DNA of 64,000 bases from Sphingobium sp. CCH11-B1 (GCF_001556865.1 NZ_LSJY01000078.1:1-64000); one strand, 5' to 3'; shown: positions 17,217-27,679, counted from the first letter of the stretch. Translations and numbers: made by a program. Notes: generated by a model not told the origin, from the letters alone.

Positions 17217-17990
17217 ATGCAACCGACCCTTTTCCTTTCGCATGGCTCACCGATGATGGCGCTTCAGGACATTCCTGCGCGCCGCTTTCTCGCCGGTTTG
17301 CCCGGTGACTTGATGCGCCCGGATGCGATTCTCGTCGTGTCGGCGCATTGGGAGACTGCGGTGCCGAGCCTCACAGCCTCGGCAGCACCTCCGACAATAC
17401 ATGACTTCATGGGCTTTCCGGCAGCTCTTCATGCCATGAGTTACCCCGCGCCCGGGGCGCCTGATCTCGCGGTACGAATTGCGGAAATGCTGGGTAACGC
17501 GGGATTGCGCACGGCGCTCGACCAGCGGCGCGGATTGGATCATGGTGCATGGATACCGCTGGTGCTGATGTATCCAGACCATGACATCCCCGTTGTGCAG
17601 CTTTCGGTCCAACGCGGACTTGGTCCCGGCCATCACCTTCAGCTCGGGCGCGCCCTGGCCTCACTGAGGCAGGAGAATATTCTTGTCCTCGCGTCGGGTA
17701 ATTTTACCCATAACTTGCGCGCGCTCCAGCGTACCAATGCCGATGCGGCTCCTGAGTGGGTCGACCGCTTTGCTGAATGGATGGACCAGGCGATTACGGC
17801 GGGACGGACCTGCGACCTCGTATCCTATCGCCAGCTCGCACCCTTTGCGGTCGAAAACCATCCGACCGACGAACATATCCTGCCACTTTTCGTAGCGATG
17901 GGAGCAGCCGGCGAGAATACCGTCCCGACCCGCATACACAGTTCCACCGATCTCTCGGTGCTGCGCATGGATGCCTACCGTTTCGATTGA
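17217..17990 (+). CDS. LigB-type extradiol ring-cleavage dioxygenase (DODA/YgiD-like)
   Basis: 257 residues of the class III extradiol dioxygenase family: FLSHGSPMMA (His9), VVSAHWE (His44), HDFMGFP, DHGAWIPLVLMYP, NFTHNL and TDEHILPLF, the histidines that hold the metal and help catalysis in the 4,5-DOPA dioxygenase group. Ribosome site CGGAG lies 7-8 bases before the ATG. It should open a catechol-type ring, but YgiD-like proteins have few proven natural substrates. Followed within ~22 bases by azoreductase, then YceI, a set often found together under a LysR regulator and responsive to phenolics or quinones. Confidence 0.87.
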   Translation: MQPTLFLSHGSPMMALQDIPARRFLAGLPGDLMRPDAILVVSAHWETAVPSLTASAAPPTIHDFMGFPAALHAMSYPAPGAPDLAVRIAEMLGNAGLRTALDQRRGLDHGAWIPLVLMYPDHDIPVVQLSVQRGLGPGHHLQLGRALASLRQENILVLASGNFTHNLRALQRTNADAAPEWVDRFAEWMDQAITAGRTCDLVSYRQLAPFAVENHPTDEHILPLFVAMGAAGENTVPTRIHSSTDLSVLRMDAYRFD

Positions 17991-18012
17991 AACCGCCAGA
18001 AAGGAAACGCCA

Positions 18013-18600
18013 ATGCCCAACATTCTTGCCATCCGCAGTGCAGCCACTGCAGATGCCTCCGTCAGCAACAAGCTGATCGATGCCTATCTTGCCGCCCACC
18101 CGGGCAATATTGTTGTCGAGCGTGATCTCGACGCGAACCCGGTCCCCCACGTGACGTCGGCCAGCCTCGCCGGCATCGGTCGACAGGCGCCTGAGGGGGA
18201 AGAGTTCGCCGAGGCGCGCGCCCTCCAGGACCAGCTCATCGCAGAGCTTTTTTCCGCAGACATCGTTCTGATCGGTCTGCCGCTTTACAATTTCGGTATG
18301 CCTTCGACTCTGAAGGCGTGGTTCGACTATGTTGCTCGGGCAGGCACCACTTTCCAGTATAGCGAAGCTGGCCCTGAAGGACTGGTGAAGGGGAAAAAGG
18401 TCATCGTCGCCCATGCTCGCGCAGGCAAATATGACGATGCCGCCGGCTTCCCCTTTGCCATCGCGCATACCGAGGCGCTGCTCAGCTTTCTTGGCATGAC
18501 CGACGTGGAGGTCGTCATCGCGGAGGGCCTCGCCTTCGGCCCCGAAGCCGCAGAGGCGGCCATCACTGCCGCCACGGCGCAGATCGCCGAACTCGCCTGA
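18013..18600 (+). CDS. FMN-dependent NADH-azoreductase (AzoR-like quinone reductase)
   Basis: 195 residues from the ATG at 18013 (AAAGGAAACGCCA before it). Flavodoxin-like: LAIRSAATADASVSNKL phosphate-binding start, and the AzoR signature PLYNFGMPSTLKAWFDYVAR followed by GTTFQYSEAGPEGL. Enzymes of this type reduce quinones and azo dyes with NADH on FMN. It lies between the extradiol dioxygenase and YceI genes with short gaps; two-electron quinone reduction would fit a phenolic stress or catabolic cluster. Confidence 0.9.
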   Translation: MPNILAIRSAATADASVSNKLIDAYLAAHPGNIVVERDLDANPVPHVTSASLAGIGRQAPEGEEFAEARALQDQLIAELFSADIVLIGLPLYNFGMPSTLKAWFDYVARAGTTFQYSEAGPEGLVKGKKVIVAHARAGKYDDAAGFPFAIAHTEALLSFLGMTDVEVVIAEGLAFGPEAAEAAITAATAQIAELA

Positions 18601-18629
18601 ACCTCGTTTTGACCTCAAGGAGCCACATC

Positions 18630-19247
18630 ATGCGCCCCACTTTCGCTATCCTTCTTTCCGCTGCGCTGCTTGCTTCCGCCCCTGCTGCGGTCGTCGCCCA
18701 GCAGGCCGCCAAGCAGTCGCCCGATGCCGTCGAGGCCGGAACCTACAAGGTGGAGACCCACCACACGCTCGCCGGATTCACGGTCAACCATTTCGGCTTC
18801 AGCAATTTCTTCGGCGTGATCCCCGGCGCCACCGGCAGGATGACGCTCAACCCCAAGGCGCTCGCCGCGACGAAGATCGACATCTCGCTGCCGGTGGCCC
18901 AGATCTCGACCACCAATGCGGTGCTCGATGGCGAGTTGAAGAGCGCAGAATGGTTCGACGCCGAGCAGTTCCCGGACATCCGTTTCGTCTCGACGAAGGT
19001 GGAGCGTACCGGTCCTGCCACCGCGCGGATCTCGGGCAATGTCACCATCCACGGCGTGACCCGGCCGCTGGTGCTTGATGCTCGCTTCCACGGCGCCGGC
19101 GTCAACCCGATGGACAAAGCCTATACGGTGGGCTTCGATGCCACCGGCGTGCTCAAGCGCTCTGAGTTCGGCGTCAGCAAATATGTCCCCGCCGTCAGCG
19201 ACGAGGTCAAGCTGACGATCAGCGCGGCATTTGAAAAGACCAAATAA
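18630..19247 (+). CDS. YceI-family periplasmic lipid-binding protein
   Basis: 205 residues; ATG at 18630 with CAAGGAG upstream is preferred to an earlier in-frame codon. Signal peptide (FAILLSAALLASAPAAVVA) followed by the YceI lipocalin-like barrel: THHTLAGFTVNHFGFSNFFG, FDAEQFPDIRFVSTKVE, GNVTIHGVTRPLVLDARFHG and FGVSKYVPAVSDEVKL. YceI proteins bind polyisoprenoid or quinone-like lipids in the periplasm. Last gene of the dioxygenase-azoreductase unit; a clear terminator follows. Confidence 0.9.
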   Translation: MRPTFAILLSAALLASAPAAVVAQQAAKQSPDAVEAGTYKVETHHTLAGFTVNHFGFSNFFGVIPGATGRMTLNPKALAATKIDISLPVAQISTTNAVLDGELKSAEWFDAEQFPDIRFVSTKVERTGPATARISGNVTIHGVTRPLVLDARFHGAGVNPMDKAYTVGFDATGVLKRSEFGVSKYVPAVSDEVKLTISAAFEKTK

Positions 19248-19253
19248 AGCGCG

Positions 19254-19284
19254 GATCGCGCCGGCCGTTAAGGCTGGCGCGATC
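19254..19284 (+). terminator. Terminator after yceI-like gene
   Basis: GATCGCGCCGGCC (19254-19266), loop GTTAA, GGCTGGCGCGATC (19272-19284): 13-base stem with one G-U-type mismatch, then TT. Positioned 7 bases after the stop codon. Confidence 0.7.
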
Positions 19285-19357
19285 TTCCGATGGGCAGTGG
19301 CTTCGACTGAATCTGCAACCGCGCACTCGTATTTAAGACCTGCTCAGGAACTATCCC

Positions 19358-20053
19358 ATGACCAACATTGAAATCCCCACCTTGGAAGGCGAGGGGATGA
19401 TCCCCGCTTATGTCGTTCGCCCCGAAGGTACGCCGCGCGGAGCAATCGTCGTCCAGCAGGAAATATTCGGTGTAGATGCCGGTATTCGCCAAAAAGCCGA
19501 CAAATGGGCTGCTTAGGGTTATCTTGCAGTAGCGCCAGATACATTCTGGCGTCAGAAGCCTGGTATAGAGCTGAGCCCCTATGTTGAAGAGGAAGCGCAG
19601 CAGGCCATGGAACTTATGTCCGCTCACGACTTCGATCTTGGTACTCGCGATCTCGAGGCAGTCATCCAATGGATACGTCGTGAGGCAGGTGTGCCCAAAG
19701 TTGCTCTAGTCGGCTTTTGTATGGGAGGTAGCATCGCCTATATGACTGCAGCGCGTACCGATATCGATGCTTCGGTTGGCTACTATGGCGTGATGATCGA
19801 CCAAATGCTCGGTGAGAGGGAAGCGATCACTCACCCGCTTATGCTGCATATCCCAACGGCAGACCATTTCGTGGATGCAACTGCGCAGAGAGCGATCCAC
19901 GAGGGCCTCGACGATCATCCGCATGTTACGCTGTGGGACTATGAAGGTCTCGACCACGGTTTTGCGGCAGAAATCGGTGCGCGTCGTAACGAACTCGGTG
20001 CGCAACTGGCCGATAAGCGGACAGCTGATTTTATCGCCCGCTATATCGGCTGA
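19358..20053 (+). pseudogene. Dienelactone hydrolase family gene with in-frame amber codon
   Basis: Read from the ATG at 19358, the frame encodes a full dienelactone hydrolase-family protein (~231 codons): EGEGMIPAYVVRPEG, VQQEIFGVD (the conserved Glu strand), GYLAVAPDTFWR, nucleophile elbow GFCMGGS with Cys, and LDHGFAAE with the histidine. TAG at 19514-19516 (codon 53) interrupts it where relatives have Glu (WAA-stop-GYLAVAP). Nothing else is broken, so the lesion is recent, a sequencing error, or suppressed. An internal ATG at 19607 would give only 148 residues lacking the first part of the fold. The family hydrolyses dienelactone, the intermediate of chlorocatechol degradation. Confidence 0.85.
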
Positions 20054-20180
20054 GACATACCGATAACTGTTCGCCCATGCTTCGTTTTCGTGCGAGCTGA
20101 GGCAAGGGCGAACGTCTTATTATTGGCAAGCGCTGCGGCTACGGAGTCGGCCTGACTAAAGATTTCCCGCTGTCAGCCAG

Positions 20181-20456
20181 ATGAGACCAGCTATCATTGC
20201 CGTTCCCGACATAATTGCCGCCACGAGGAGTGTTACCGCTAGCGCATACCGGAAAGATATCATCCAGCCCCCCCCGGTTCCTGTCTTCTACACCGATCCG
20301 AAATCGGTCGGCGACATCGTCGATCATTGCGTTGCGCGTGCGCTGGATTGCTTCGGGATCGATGTGTCCGACCTGAAGCGCGGGGGAAGGTGCTGGGATC
20401 TCTTCCTGAATGAGGCGTTGGCAATCCTGTGGCAAAACGGCAGGACAGGGGATTAG
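20181..20456 (+). pseudogene. UbiX C-terminal fragment
   Basis: A 91-codon frame whose middle (from about 20256) carries PPVPVFYTDPKSVGDIVDH and ALDCFGIDVSDLKR, the C-terminal signature of UbiX-type prenyltransferases and similar to the intact gene at 12462-13079. The ~130 residues before this are missing and the first 25 codons are unrelated, so the product cannot be active. It indicates a second ubiX (possibly with ubiD) once stood here. The remainder of 20054-20473 shows nothing else. Confidence 0.75.
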
Positions 20457-20473
20457 ACACATAGGATTCTTGA

Positions 20474-21169
20474 ATGGACGTTTTGCTTATTCCCGGTTTC
20501 ATGCTGGATGCCGATCTTTGGACGGATGTCAGGCCGGGCCTGGAAGCGTTCGGTCGAACCATCGACGTCGACACGACACAGGATACGTCCATCGAAGCCA
20601 TCGCCCGACGCGCTTTGGTCGGCCGGGATGGGCCGATGATCGTGATCGGCTTCTCGATGGGCGGCTATGTCGCGCGGGAGATCGTCTATCAAGCGCCTGA
20701 TCGCGTGAAAGGCCTTGCCCTGATCGCTACGTCTGCGCGGGCTGACGATCTCGCTCTGTCCGGTTCGCGCCGAAGCGCGGCAATGGCCACAAGTTCATTC
20801 CGGCGCTTGAGTCGCGGGGCGGTTGCCAAGTCACTGTCGCCCGAACACAGGACCGAGGCCATGATCGAGCGCGTCCAGCTGATGAGCGAACGTTTGGGCG
20901 GCGACGTGCTGGAACGGCAATCGCAGATCCGGCGTTCAGGAGACATTGCTCGCCTTCACACGATTTCGTGCCCAACTTTGGTCATTGCCGCCGGCGATGA
21001 TGAATTGCGCACCATCGATGAGAGCGTTGCCCTGAAAGATGGTATAGCGGGCGCGCGGTTCACGATTGTCGAGCATTCGGGTCATCTTATCCCGCTTGAG
21101 CAGCCCGCCGCGTTGCTCAAGGCTCTGGCGATGCTGAAGCCAGGCAAAATCCAGGACAATGTCCGTTAG
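20474..21169 (+). CDS. Alpha/beta hydrolase (paralogue 1 of 3 in window)
   Basis: 231 residues with a compact alpha/beta-hydrolase plan: VLLIPGFMLDADLW oxyanion strand at the N-terminus, nucleophile elbow GFSMGGYVAREIV near residue 60, acid loop VIAAGDDELRT, and EHSGHLIPLEQP with the catalytic His. The layout is the same as the genes at 21600-22292 and 51573-52259. Family relatives include enol-lactonase-like and ester hydrolases; substrate unknown. It stands alone on its strand between a UbiX fragment and a gene-poor gap. Confidence 0.8.
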   Translation: MDVLLIPGFMLDADLWTDVRPGLEAFGRTIDVDTTQDTSIEAIARRALVGRDGPMIVIGFSMGGYVAREIVYQAPDRVKGLALIATSARADDLALSGSRRSAAMATSSFRRLSRGAVAKSLSPEHRTEAMIERVQLMSERLGGDVLERQSQIRRSGDIARLHTISCPTLVIAAGDDELRTIDESVALKDGIAGARFTIVEHSGHLIPLEQPAALLKALAMLKPGKIQDNVR

Positions 21170-21599
21170 AGCTGATCCTGTTTCGGCGGGGTTCAAGAAA
21201 CGCACTACGTTATCCGCGGCTGTTTTTCAGTTGATCTCGTGAGAGTGCTGGTGCGCTAGCAGACCACACGCTTGCCGCACTGCGGGGGCAAGCGATCGGG
21301 CCGGGGCATGCTCGGCTAGGCGGTTGGAGCAATAATGATGTTATTCGACATAACGATGGCGGAAGCTGAAGGTTACGCTCCAAAAAACGCTGAAGTTGTG
21401 AATTATGCCTGCGGCTGCCTATTCAACGCTGTCCTATACTGGTCGTACATCGCACTAGCTCTTTAGCCTTTCAGTAGGCGGCGAAGGCGTTACGGTTCTC
21501 GCGGGCCATGGCGGCGGCATTGACGATGGCGTGACCCGCTTCGGAATTTACTCAGCCATGGTTGTCAAATTGCTCCATTGAAGTCACGCCGGTTTAACT
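21170..21599. other. Intergenic gap with no recognisable gene
   Basis: 430 bases between convergent hydrolase genes. No frame of convincing length. On the minus strand, 21471-21550 could encode a short C-terminal-like peptide (AMARENRNAFAAY then stop) preceded by a stop; it may be the tail of a lost gene but I cannot name it. Confidence 0.4.
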
Positions 21600-22292
21600 T
21601 CATGCGGATCTTAGCCATCCGCTCAATAGGTCAGTCGTCTCCTCAGGTTTTTCGAGCGCTGGAAGATGGCCGCAGTCCTTAAAGACATGCATCTGCGCGC
21701 CTGATATGTTCGATTGTATCTCAGCTGCTTGACTCGGCGGAGTAATGAGATCTTCAGCGCCAACAGCCACGAGCGTTGGGACGTCGATATGCTTCAGTGT
21801 TGGCCTACTATCGAGCCTTGACAGGATTGCCCGCTGCTGACGCACAAAGGCGGCTCCCCCAACCCGCTCCGCCATCGCTTTCACTTTTAACGCGACGGGA
21901 CTATCTATGTTTTCCGGATGCAGAAGCAAAGGGAGTAGCTTACTGGTTACTCCGCGAAACTTTCCCATCTCGAGAGACTTTATCGCATTATGTCGGGCTT
22001 GAGAACGCTCCGAAGTGTCAGGCGCCGCGCTTGTGTCGAGTAGGGCAAGGCGTATCACACGGTCGGGCGCCTGCCGTAAAATCTCGAACGCGACATAGCC
22101 GCCCATCGACAGTGCCACCAGAGCGAAGCGCGGTGGCGCTGAAGTCAGCGCGCGGGCAGCCATATCGGTGATACTATCATCGAGTGTCAAATCAGCGATT
22201 GATGGCGCGACAATGTCCGAGAGCCCATCTATTTGCGAACGCCATAAATCTGCGTCGCATAGAAGTCCCGGCAAGAATAGGACAGGAATCAT
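21600..22292 (-). CDS. Alpha/beta hydrolase (paralogue 2 of 3 in window)
   Basis: 230 residues from the ATG at 22292, which matches the N-terminus of its two relatives; an ATG at 22313 is possible. VLFLPGLLCDADLWRSQID at the start, nucleophile elbow ALSMGGYVAFEIL, VAVGAEDLITPPSQ acid loop, DCGHLPALEKPEE with the His. Composition is less GC-rich than many neighbours. It lies 109 bases after the outer-membrane MetA-type gene on the same strand. Function beyond hydrolase is unknown. Confidence 0.8.
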   Translation of the reverse strand: MIPVLFLPGLLCDADLWRSQIDGLSDIVAPSIADLTLDDSITDMAARALTSAPPRFALVALSMGGYVAFEILRQAPDRVIRLALLDTSAAPDTSERSQARHNAIKSLEMGKFRGVTSKLLPLLLHPENIDSPVALKVKAMAERVGGAAFVRQQRAILSRLDSRPTLKHIDVPTLVAVGAEDLITPPSQAAEIQSNISGAQMHVFKDCGHLPALEKPEETTDLLSGWLRSA

Positions 22293-22401
22293 AAGAATTT
22301 CCGTTTGGATCATGATGGCTGGTGCATTAAATCTGCTGCTCGATAACGACTTCCACGCGAGCGTTCGTGGGTCTTCGTCCTCCGCGATTTCCCATTTCCG
22401 G

Positions 22402-23286
22402 CTAGAAGATTTTGGCGATACGGATCTGAGCTCGTACCGCTTCGCGAAATCCACCTTCCACGTGAACCATGCGTCCGGCGCTTCCTTCGAGTTGGAGACC
22501 TGGCGCAACGATTGTTTGAAGAGCGACCCGCACCTGTTGGTTCTCGGTCTTGGTGCCGTTATAGAGCCGGTCGACATATTGGCGGCCTCCCCAATAACCG
22601 GCATAACCGAGTGATGCAGACGTCTTAGGTGACAAGGTGTATCGTGCCCAGAGTTGTAGGGAATCCGTCCGGTTCTGCGTCAATGTCTGCCGATCAGTTC
22701 CGTAGTCGCTATTGTGACCATACCAGGTCATATCGCCATATGCTTCGATTGCGACGTTTCGCGCGAGTCCCTGAACGACACCGATTTGCATATCGTAAGT
22801 GAACCGGTTGCCGCCGATATTTGCAGCTCTGTCATGGCTGTAGCGCCCGGTGGGCATCGATACGATCGGCGAGAATCCAATATACGTTCCGTGTGCCGGG
22901 TCGTCATGATGGACGAACCAGATCGTGGCGAACGGCATTACGTCACCGATGCCCGTTGTTCCCTTCAGGCGCTGGCCGGCTGCGTGTCCGTCATAGATGG
23001 TGCCGAAAGGGACAATGATCTGCGGATCGACGATGAAGGGCCCGATTTTCATGAAATGAACAAACCGCGCGATACCGATCACAGACTGAAGGTCGGTGCC
23101 CCCTTTGACCATGCCCTCGCCGGGAATCTGGAGAGCATCACGATCGGTATAGGTGCCATAGAGCAGCGCCATGTTCGTGCCTGGCTTCAACGCGACATAG
23201 TCTCCGGGATCGACGTCCGTTGCCAGTGCAGGGGTGCTTGCCATGGCCCCGATCCAGAAAAACAGTCCGCCCCAAAGCCGCCGCAT
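22402..23286 (-). CDS. Outer-membrane MetA-pathway phenol degradation-like protein
   Basis: 294 residues from the ATG at 23286, which has a strong AGGAGG site. A signal peptide (MRRLWGGLFFWIGAMASTPALA) is followed by a beta-rich barrel-type sequence in the pattern of the phenol_MetA_deg family (DPGDYVALKPGTNMALLYGTY, GIGDVMPFATIWFVHHD) and a C-terminal Phe. Such proteins are thought to form outer-membrane channels for hydrophobic aromatics. In this catabolic neighbourhood substrate uptake is the probable role. The hydrolase that follows may be co-transcribed. Confidence 0.78.
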   Translation of the reverse strand: MRRLWGGLFFWIGAMASTPALATDVDPGDYVALKPGTNMALLYGTYTDRDALQIPGEGMVKGGTDLQSVIGIARFVHFMKIGPFIVDPQIIVPFGTIYDGHAAGQRLKGTTGIGDVMPFATIWFVHHDDPAHGTYIGFSPIVSMPTGRYSHDRAANIGGNRFTYDMQIGVVQGLARNVAIEAYGDMTWYGHNSDYGTDRQTLTQNRTDSLQLWARYTLSPKTSASLGYAGYWGGRQYVDRLYNGTKTENQQVRVALQTIVAPGLQLEGSAGRMVHVEGGFREAVRAQIRIAKIF

Positions 23287-23689
23287 GCTCGTCCTCCTGA
23301 ATGATTTAGAGGCTATGATAGGCACTTCAGAGAGCGTTCAGCCAAAACCAAGTTGGTCTGGGGATCATACCTTTCCGGCATTTTGTTTCTTTGATTGACT
23401 GCATCATTTAGGCGCTTCGGCGCGAATCTACCGACATAATACCTCCATGATATGGCAGCTGGACTGATATGGTATTTCAATTCGAAAGGCAGGCTTTCTA
23501 TGCCGTGAGGCGCGCAGCGACATGGCATCACTGACATGCGATGGCTTGCGGGAGATGAAGCCAGGAAGGTCGCTTATCCCGAACCCGGAATATGTCGCCG
23601 TCCGCTTTCCCGCCGTCCACCGATAGATCGCCTGCCGCGCCGCTCAAAGCACGGGGTTCGACCGTGGCCAGAATGAGGATCTAAGATAT
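23287..23689. other. Intergenic region between divergent genes
   Basis: 403 bases separating the outer-membrane protein gene from the GMC oxidoreductase gene. It has an AT-richer centre (about 23380-23500) and no convincing coding frame; both promoters must lie here. I found no clear palindrome or RNA element. Confidence 0.4.
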
Positions 23690-25306
23690 ATGGCTCAGGA
23701 AACCTACGATATCGTCATCGTCGGAGGAGGCGCTGCGGGGTGCGTCATTGCAGATTATCTCGCCCGCAAGACCGAAGCGACCATTGCGGTGATCGAAGCG
23801 GGCGCCATGGACCGGGATCCGATGATCCATATCCCCGCCGGCTATTCCAATATATTGGCGCATGATCGTCATGTCTGGACATATGACACAGTGCCGATTC
23901 ACGGCTCTGTCCGTCGTTACCGAATGGGGAAGGTCGTTGGAGGAGGCTCATCCGTCAATGCAATGTGCTATGTCCGCGGTCAGAGGCAGGACTTCGATGC
24001 CTGGCAGAAAGCTGTCGGCGAGACAGGCGACTGGTCATGGGAGACAATGACCAGGACGTTTATCGAGCAGGAAAAGAATGACACTTTCCACAATGCCCAT
24101 CACGGCATTGATGGTCATCTGTCGGTTGAGCTTCCACGCGGAATCAACGAACTGAATCGCCGTTGCATGAAGGCGTTTCAGGAATATGGCCTGCGATATA
24201 ATCCTGACTATAACGGTGATAGTCAGGTGGGTGTGGCTCCAGTACAAAGCAACACCGAAAATGGCAAGCGATGCAGCGCTGCTGTGGCGCACCTCCATCG
24301 GCATATCAAAAATGGGCGGGTGACGCTGCTCACGGGCCTGGTCGTGACGAAAGTTCTCCTGGAGGGTGCCCGTGCAGTGGGTGTCCGGACATTGAACAAC
24401 GGTGTTGAACAGGACATCACAGCCGATCTTGTCATTGTCTCGGCCGGAGCGGTCCAGTCACCTAAAATTTTGATGCATTCCGGTATCGGCCAGAAACAGC
24501 AATTGCAGAAGTTCGATATTCCTGTGCATGTCGACCTGCCGGGGGTCGGCGAAAACCTCCATGACCACCCGATCATTCCAGTCACGGCCTATGTGAAGGG
24601 AAAAATGGGCTATCAGAATTCCGCCCATGGTTTTGGTTCGCTGGTGGCTGGTGCCCGTTATCTTCTGACCAACGATGGACCGGCGTCCGGCAATGGTATC
24701 GAATCCGTTTCCTATTGGGATCCGGAGAATCTGGAAAATGAGGAACCGACGGTCCAGTGCTATCACGAGCCGGTGATCGCGCTCGATGGTCTCAACGCGA
24801 CAGGCTCAAGGTCAGGGGTCACATTCGCCACCGTTGTGCTGCAACCCAAAAGCCGCGGCTGGGTCCGGCTGGCGGATTCCGACCCCACCTCAATGCCGCT
24901 CATCAACCCCAACTTCATCGGTCATGACTACGATCTGAAAGTCGGTATCGAGGCGGTAAAGGCGGTGCGCGAGGTTATGGCGCAGCAATCGCTTGCCGAA
25001 ATTCTGGAGGAGGAGGTGCTTCCGGGTGTGGACAAGCAGTCTGACGAGCAGATCGGTGATTTCGTCAAAAGCGTAGCCACGACCATGTGGCACCCGGTCG
25101 GCACATGCCGGATGGGAACAGACGAAGGCGCTGTGGTCGATGCGAAATTGAAGGTGAAGGGGGTCGAGCGGCTTCACGTCATTGACGCGTCGATCATGCC
25201 GACCATCACGAGCGGCAATACCAATGCGCCTACGCAGGCGCTGGCTCTCCATGCGTCGAAGATGCTTGTCGCGACCTACTTCGTTGATCAGGCAGGTCGA
25301 GCGTAG
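23690..25306 (+). CDS. GMC-family FAD oxidoreductase (alcohol/choline dehydrogenase-like)
   Basis: 538 residues. Dinucleotide-binding start IVIVGGGAAGCVIADYLA, the GMC signature 1 region GKVVGGGSSVNAMCYVRG, signature 2 region SAGAVQSPKILMHSGIG, and C-terminal HPVGTCRMGTDEGAVVD and NTNAPTQALALHASKM, holding the catalytic His and FAD contacts. These enzymes oxidise alcohols with FAD; bacterial relatives act on aliphatic, aromatic or polyethylene-glycol alcohols. No signal peptide is evident. Monocistronic by layout; convergent with an esterase across an 18-base inverted repeat. Substrate unknown. Confidence 0.88.
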   Translation: MAQETYDIVIVGGGAAGCVIADYLARKTEATIAVIEAGAMDRDPMIHIPAGYSNILAHDRHVWTYDTVPIHGSVRRYRMGKVVGGGSSVNAMCYVRGQRQDFDAWQKAVGETGDWSWETMTRTFIEQEKNDTFHNAHHGIDGHLSVELPRGINELNRRCMKAFQEYGLRYNPDYNGDSQVGVAPVQSNTENGKRCSAAVAHLHRHIKNGRVTLLTGLVVTKVLLEGARAVGVRTLNNGVEQDITADLVIVSAGAVQSPKILMHSGIGQKQQLQKFDIPVHVDLPGVGENLHDHPIIPVTAYVKGKMGYQNSAHGFGSLVAGARYLLTNDGPASGNGIESVSYWDPENLENEEPTVQCYHEPVIALDGLNATGSRSGVTFATVVLQPKSRGWVRLADSDPTSMPLINPNFIGHDYDLKVGIEAVKAVREVMAQQSLAEILEEEVLPGVDKQSDEQIGDFVKSVATTMWHPVGTCRMGTDEGAVVDAKLKVKGVERLHVIDASIMPTITSGNTNAPTQALALHASKMLVATYFVDQAGRA

Positions 25307-25317
25307 CATCGGCAGAA

Positions 25318-25366
25318 GCTGCCCTGGGTAATTTGCTGGAATGGCCCACAAATCATCCAGGGCAGC
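25318..25366. terminator. Long inverted repeat between convergent genes
   Basis: GCTGCCCTGGGTAATTTG (25318-25335) and CAAATCATCCAGGGCAGC (25349-25366): 18-base arms with two mismatches, outer 10 bases perfect, loop 13 bases. It starts 12 bases after the GMC stop and lies before the convergent esterase stop; probably a bidirectional terminator. Confidence 0.65.
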
Positions 25367-25408
25367 GATCTCGGAAAGCGAGACGCCGATCCTTGCTGTC
25401 AATTTCCT

Positions 25409-26368
25409 TCAGGCCGTAAAACGTCCGCGTAGAAATTCACCGGTTTGCTCGAGTGCCAGCCGTGCTGCCGGCAATACACCGGCCATTTCCACGAATCCAT
25501 GTACCATGCCGGGAAGCTCGATATGTTCGACGTACACCCCCGCCTTCTTCAGTGCTTCGGCGTAGAAACGTCCGTCGTCACGCAAGACATCACATTCCCC
25601 AGTAAAAATGAGGGCAGGGGGCAAATCCTTTAGATTCGTCCCGCAAAGCGGCGAAACACGCGGGTCATTGACGAGTTCGCCTGCAAAGGGATCCGCCATG
25701 GCATGCATCGCTGCGAGGGTGAGCGGTGGTACATTCGCATTTTCACTGCGAGACGGAAATTGCGAGCTTGCCGGCGAGAGGTCTGTGCAGGGATAGAAAA
25801 GCACCTGTGCCACCAGAGGCACGACGCCGTGCAATTGCTGGGTGACTACGGCTGATAGGCTTCCTCCGGCACTGTCGCCGGCAACGGCGAGCCTGCCGGG
25901 ATCCAGTCCAAGCTCGCCGGCGTGGTCATGAATCCACTGCGTCGCTGCTACTGCGTCGTCCGGCCCCGCCGGGGCAGGATGTTCCGGCGCCAGTCGATAT
26001 TCCACAGAGACAACCGGGTATCCGCTTTCCTGGGCGAGTCGTCGGCAAACCTTGTCATGGGTTTCGATACTGCCGATGCACCAACCCCCGCCGTGGAAAT
26101 AGATGGTTGCAGGGGAAGCGTCAGCCGGCTCTTTCGGCAGATACAGTCTTAGCGGAATGTCACCAGCCGATCCTTTGGCGGTGAGATCGAGCGTTCTGGC
26201 CACCGGCATGGGATCGCCTCCAAGCAGGGCGCCGATCAGCTTATAAGCCTCCCGCATCTCGCCAAAGGGCAAGGATTCCAAAGGCGGCATGCCGCTCTTT
26301 GCCGACGCTTCGAGCACAGCACTCACGTCAGGTGCCAAACGCGTCGGATCAAATTCAGTGTTACCCAT
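25409..26368 (-). CDS. Alpha/beta hydrolase, hormone-sensitive-lipase-type esterase
   Basis: 319 residues; ATG at 26368 with GGAG 8 bases upstream. HSL-family marks: HGGGWCIGS oxyanion motif, EYRLAPEHPAPAG, nucleophile elbow GDSAGGSLSA, FTGECDVLRDDGR with the Asp, and GMVHGF with the His. Cytoplasmic carboxylesterase acting on short-chain esters. It lies 102 bases after pcaF on the same strand and might be the tail of the benzoate operon, for instance to release benzyl alcohol or benzoate from esters; this is inference from position. Confidence 0.87.
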   Translation of the reverse strand: MGNTEFDPTRLAPDVSAVLEASAKSGMPPLESLPFGEMREAYKLIGALLGGDPMPVARTLDLTAKGSAGDIPLRLYLPKEPADASPATIYFHGGGWCIGSIETHDKVCRRLAQESGYPVVSVEYRLAPEHPAPAGPDDAVAATQWIHDHAGELGLDPGRLAVAGDSAGGSLSAVVTQQLHGVVPLVAQVLFYPCTDLSPASSQFPSRSENANVPPLTLAAMHAMADPFAGELVNDPRVSPLCGTNLKDLPPALIFTGECDVLRDDGRFYAEALKKAGVYVEHIELPGMVHGFVEMAGVLPAARLALEQTGEFLRGRFTA

Positions 26369-26470
26369 TGAACTAACTCCACCAGTACCCGTATCTTGCA
26401 AAACCCACCGCTGATCGGCAGGCGCAAGACTGCGGATCCTCCATCATGCTGCATTCATGCCGCTCTGACT

Positions 26471-27679
<1,209 letters not shown>

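Noticed and set aside
21471..21550. Minus-strand peptide with AMARENRNAFAAY as a real gene end
   Set aside because: A stop lies just before it and I cannot match it to a family.
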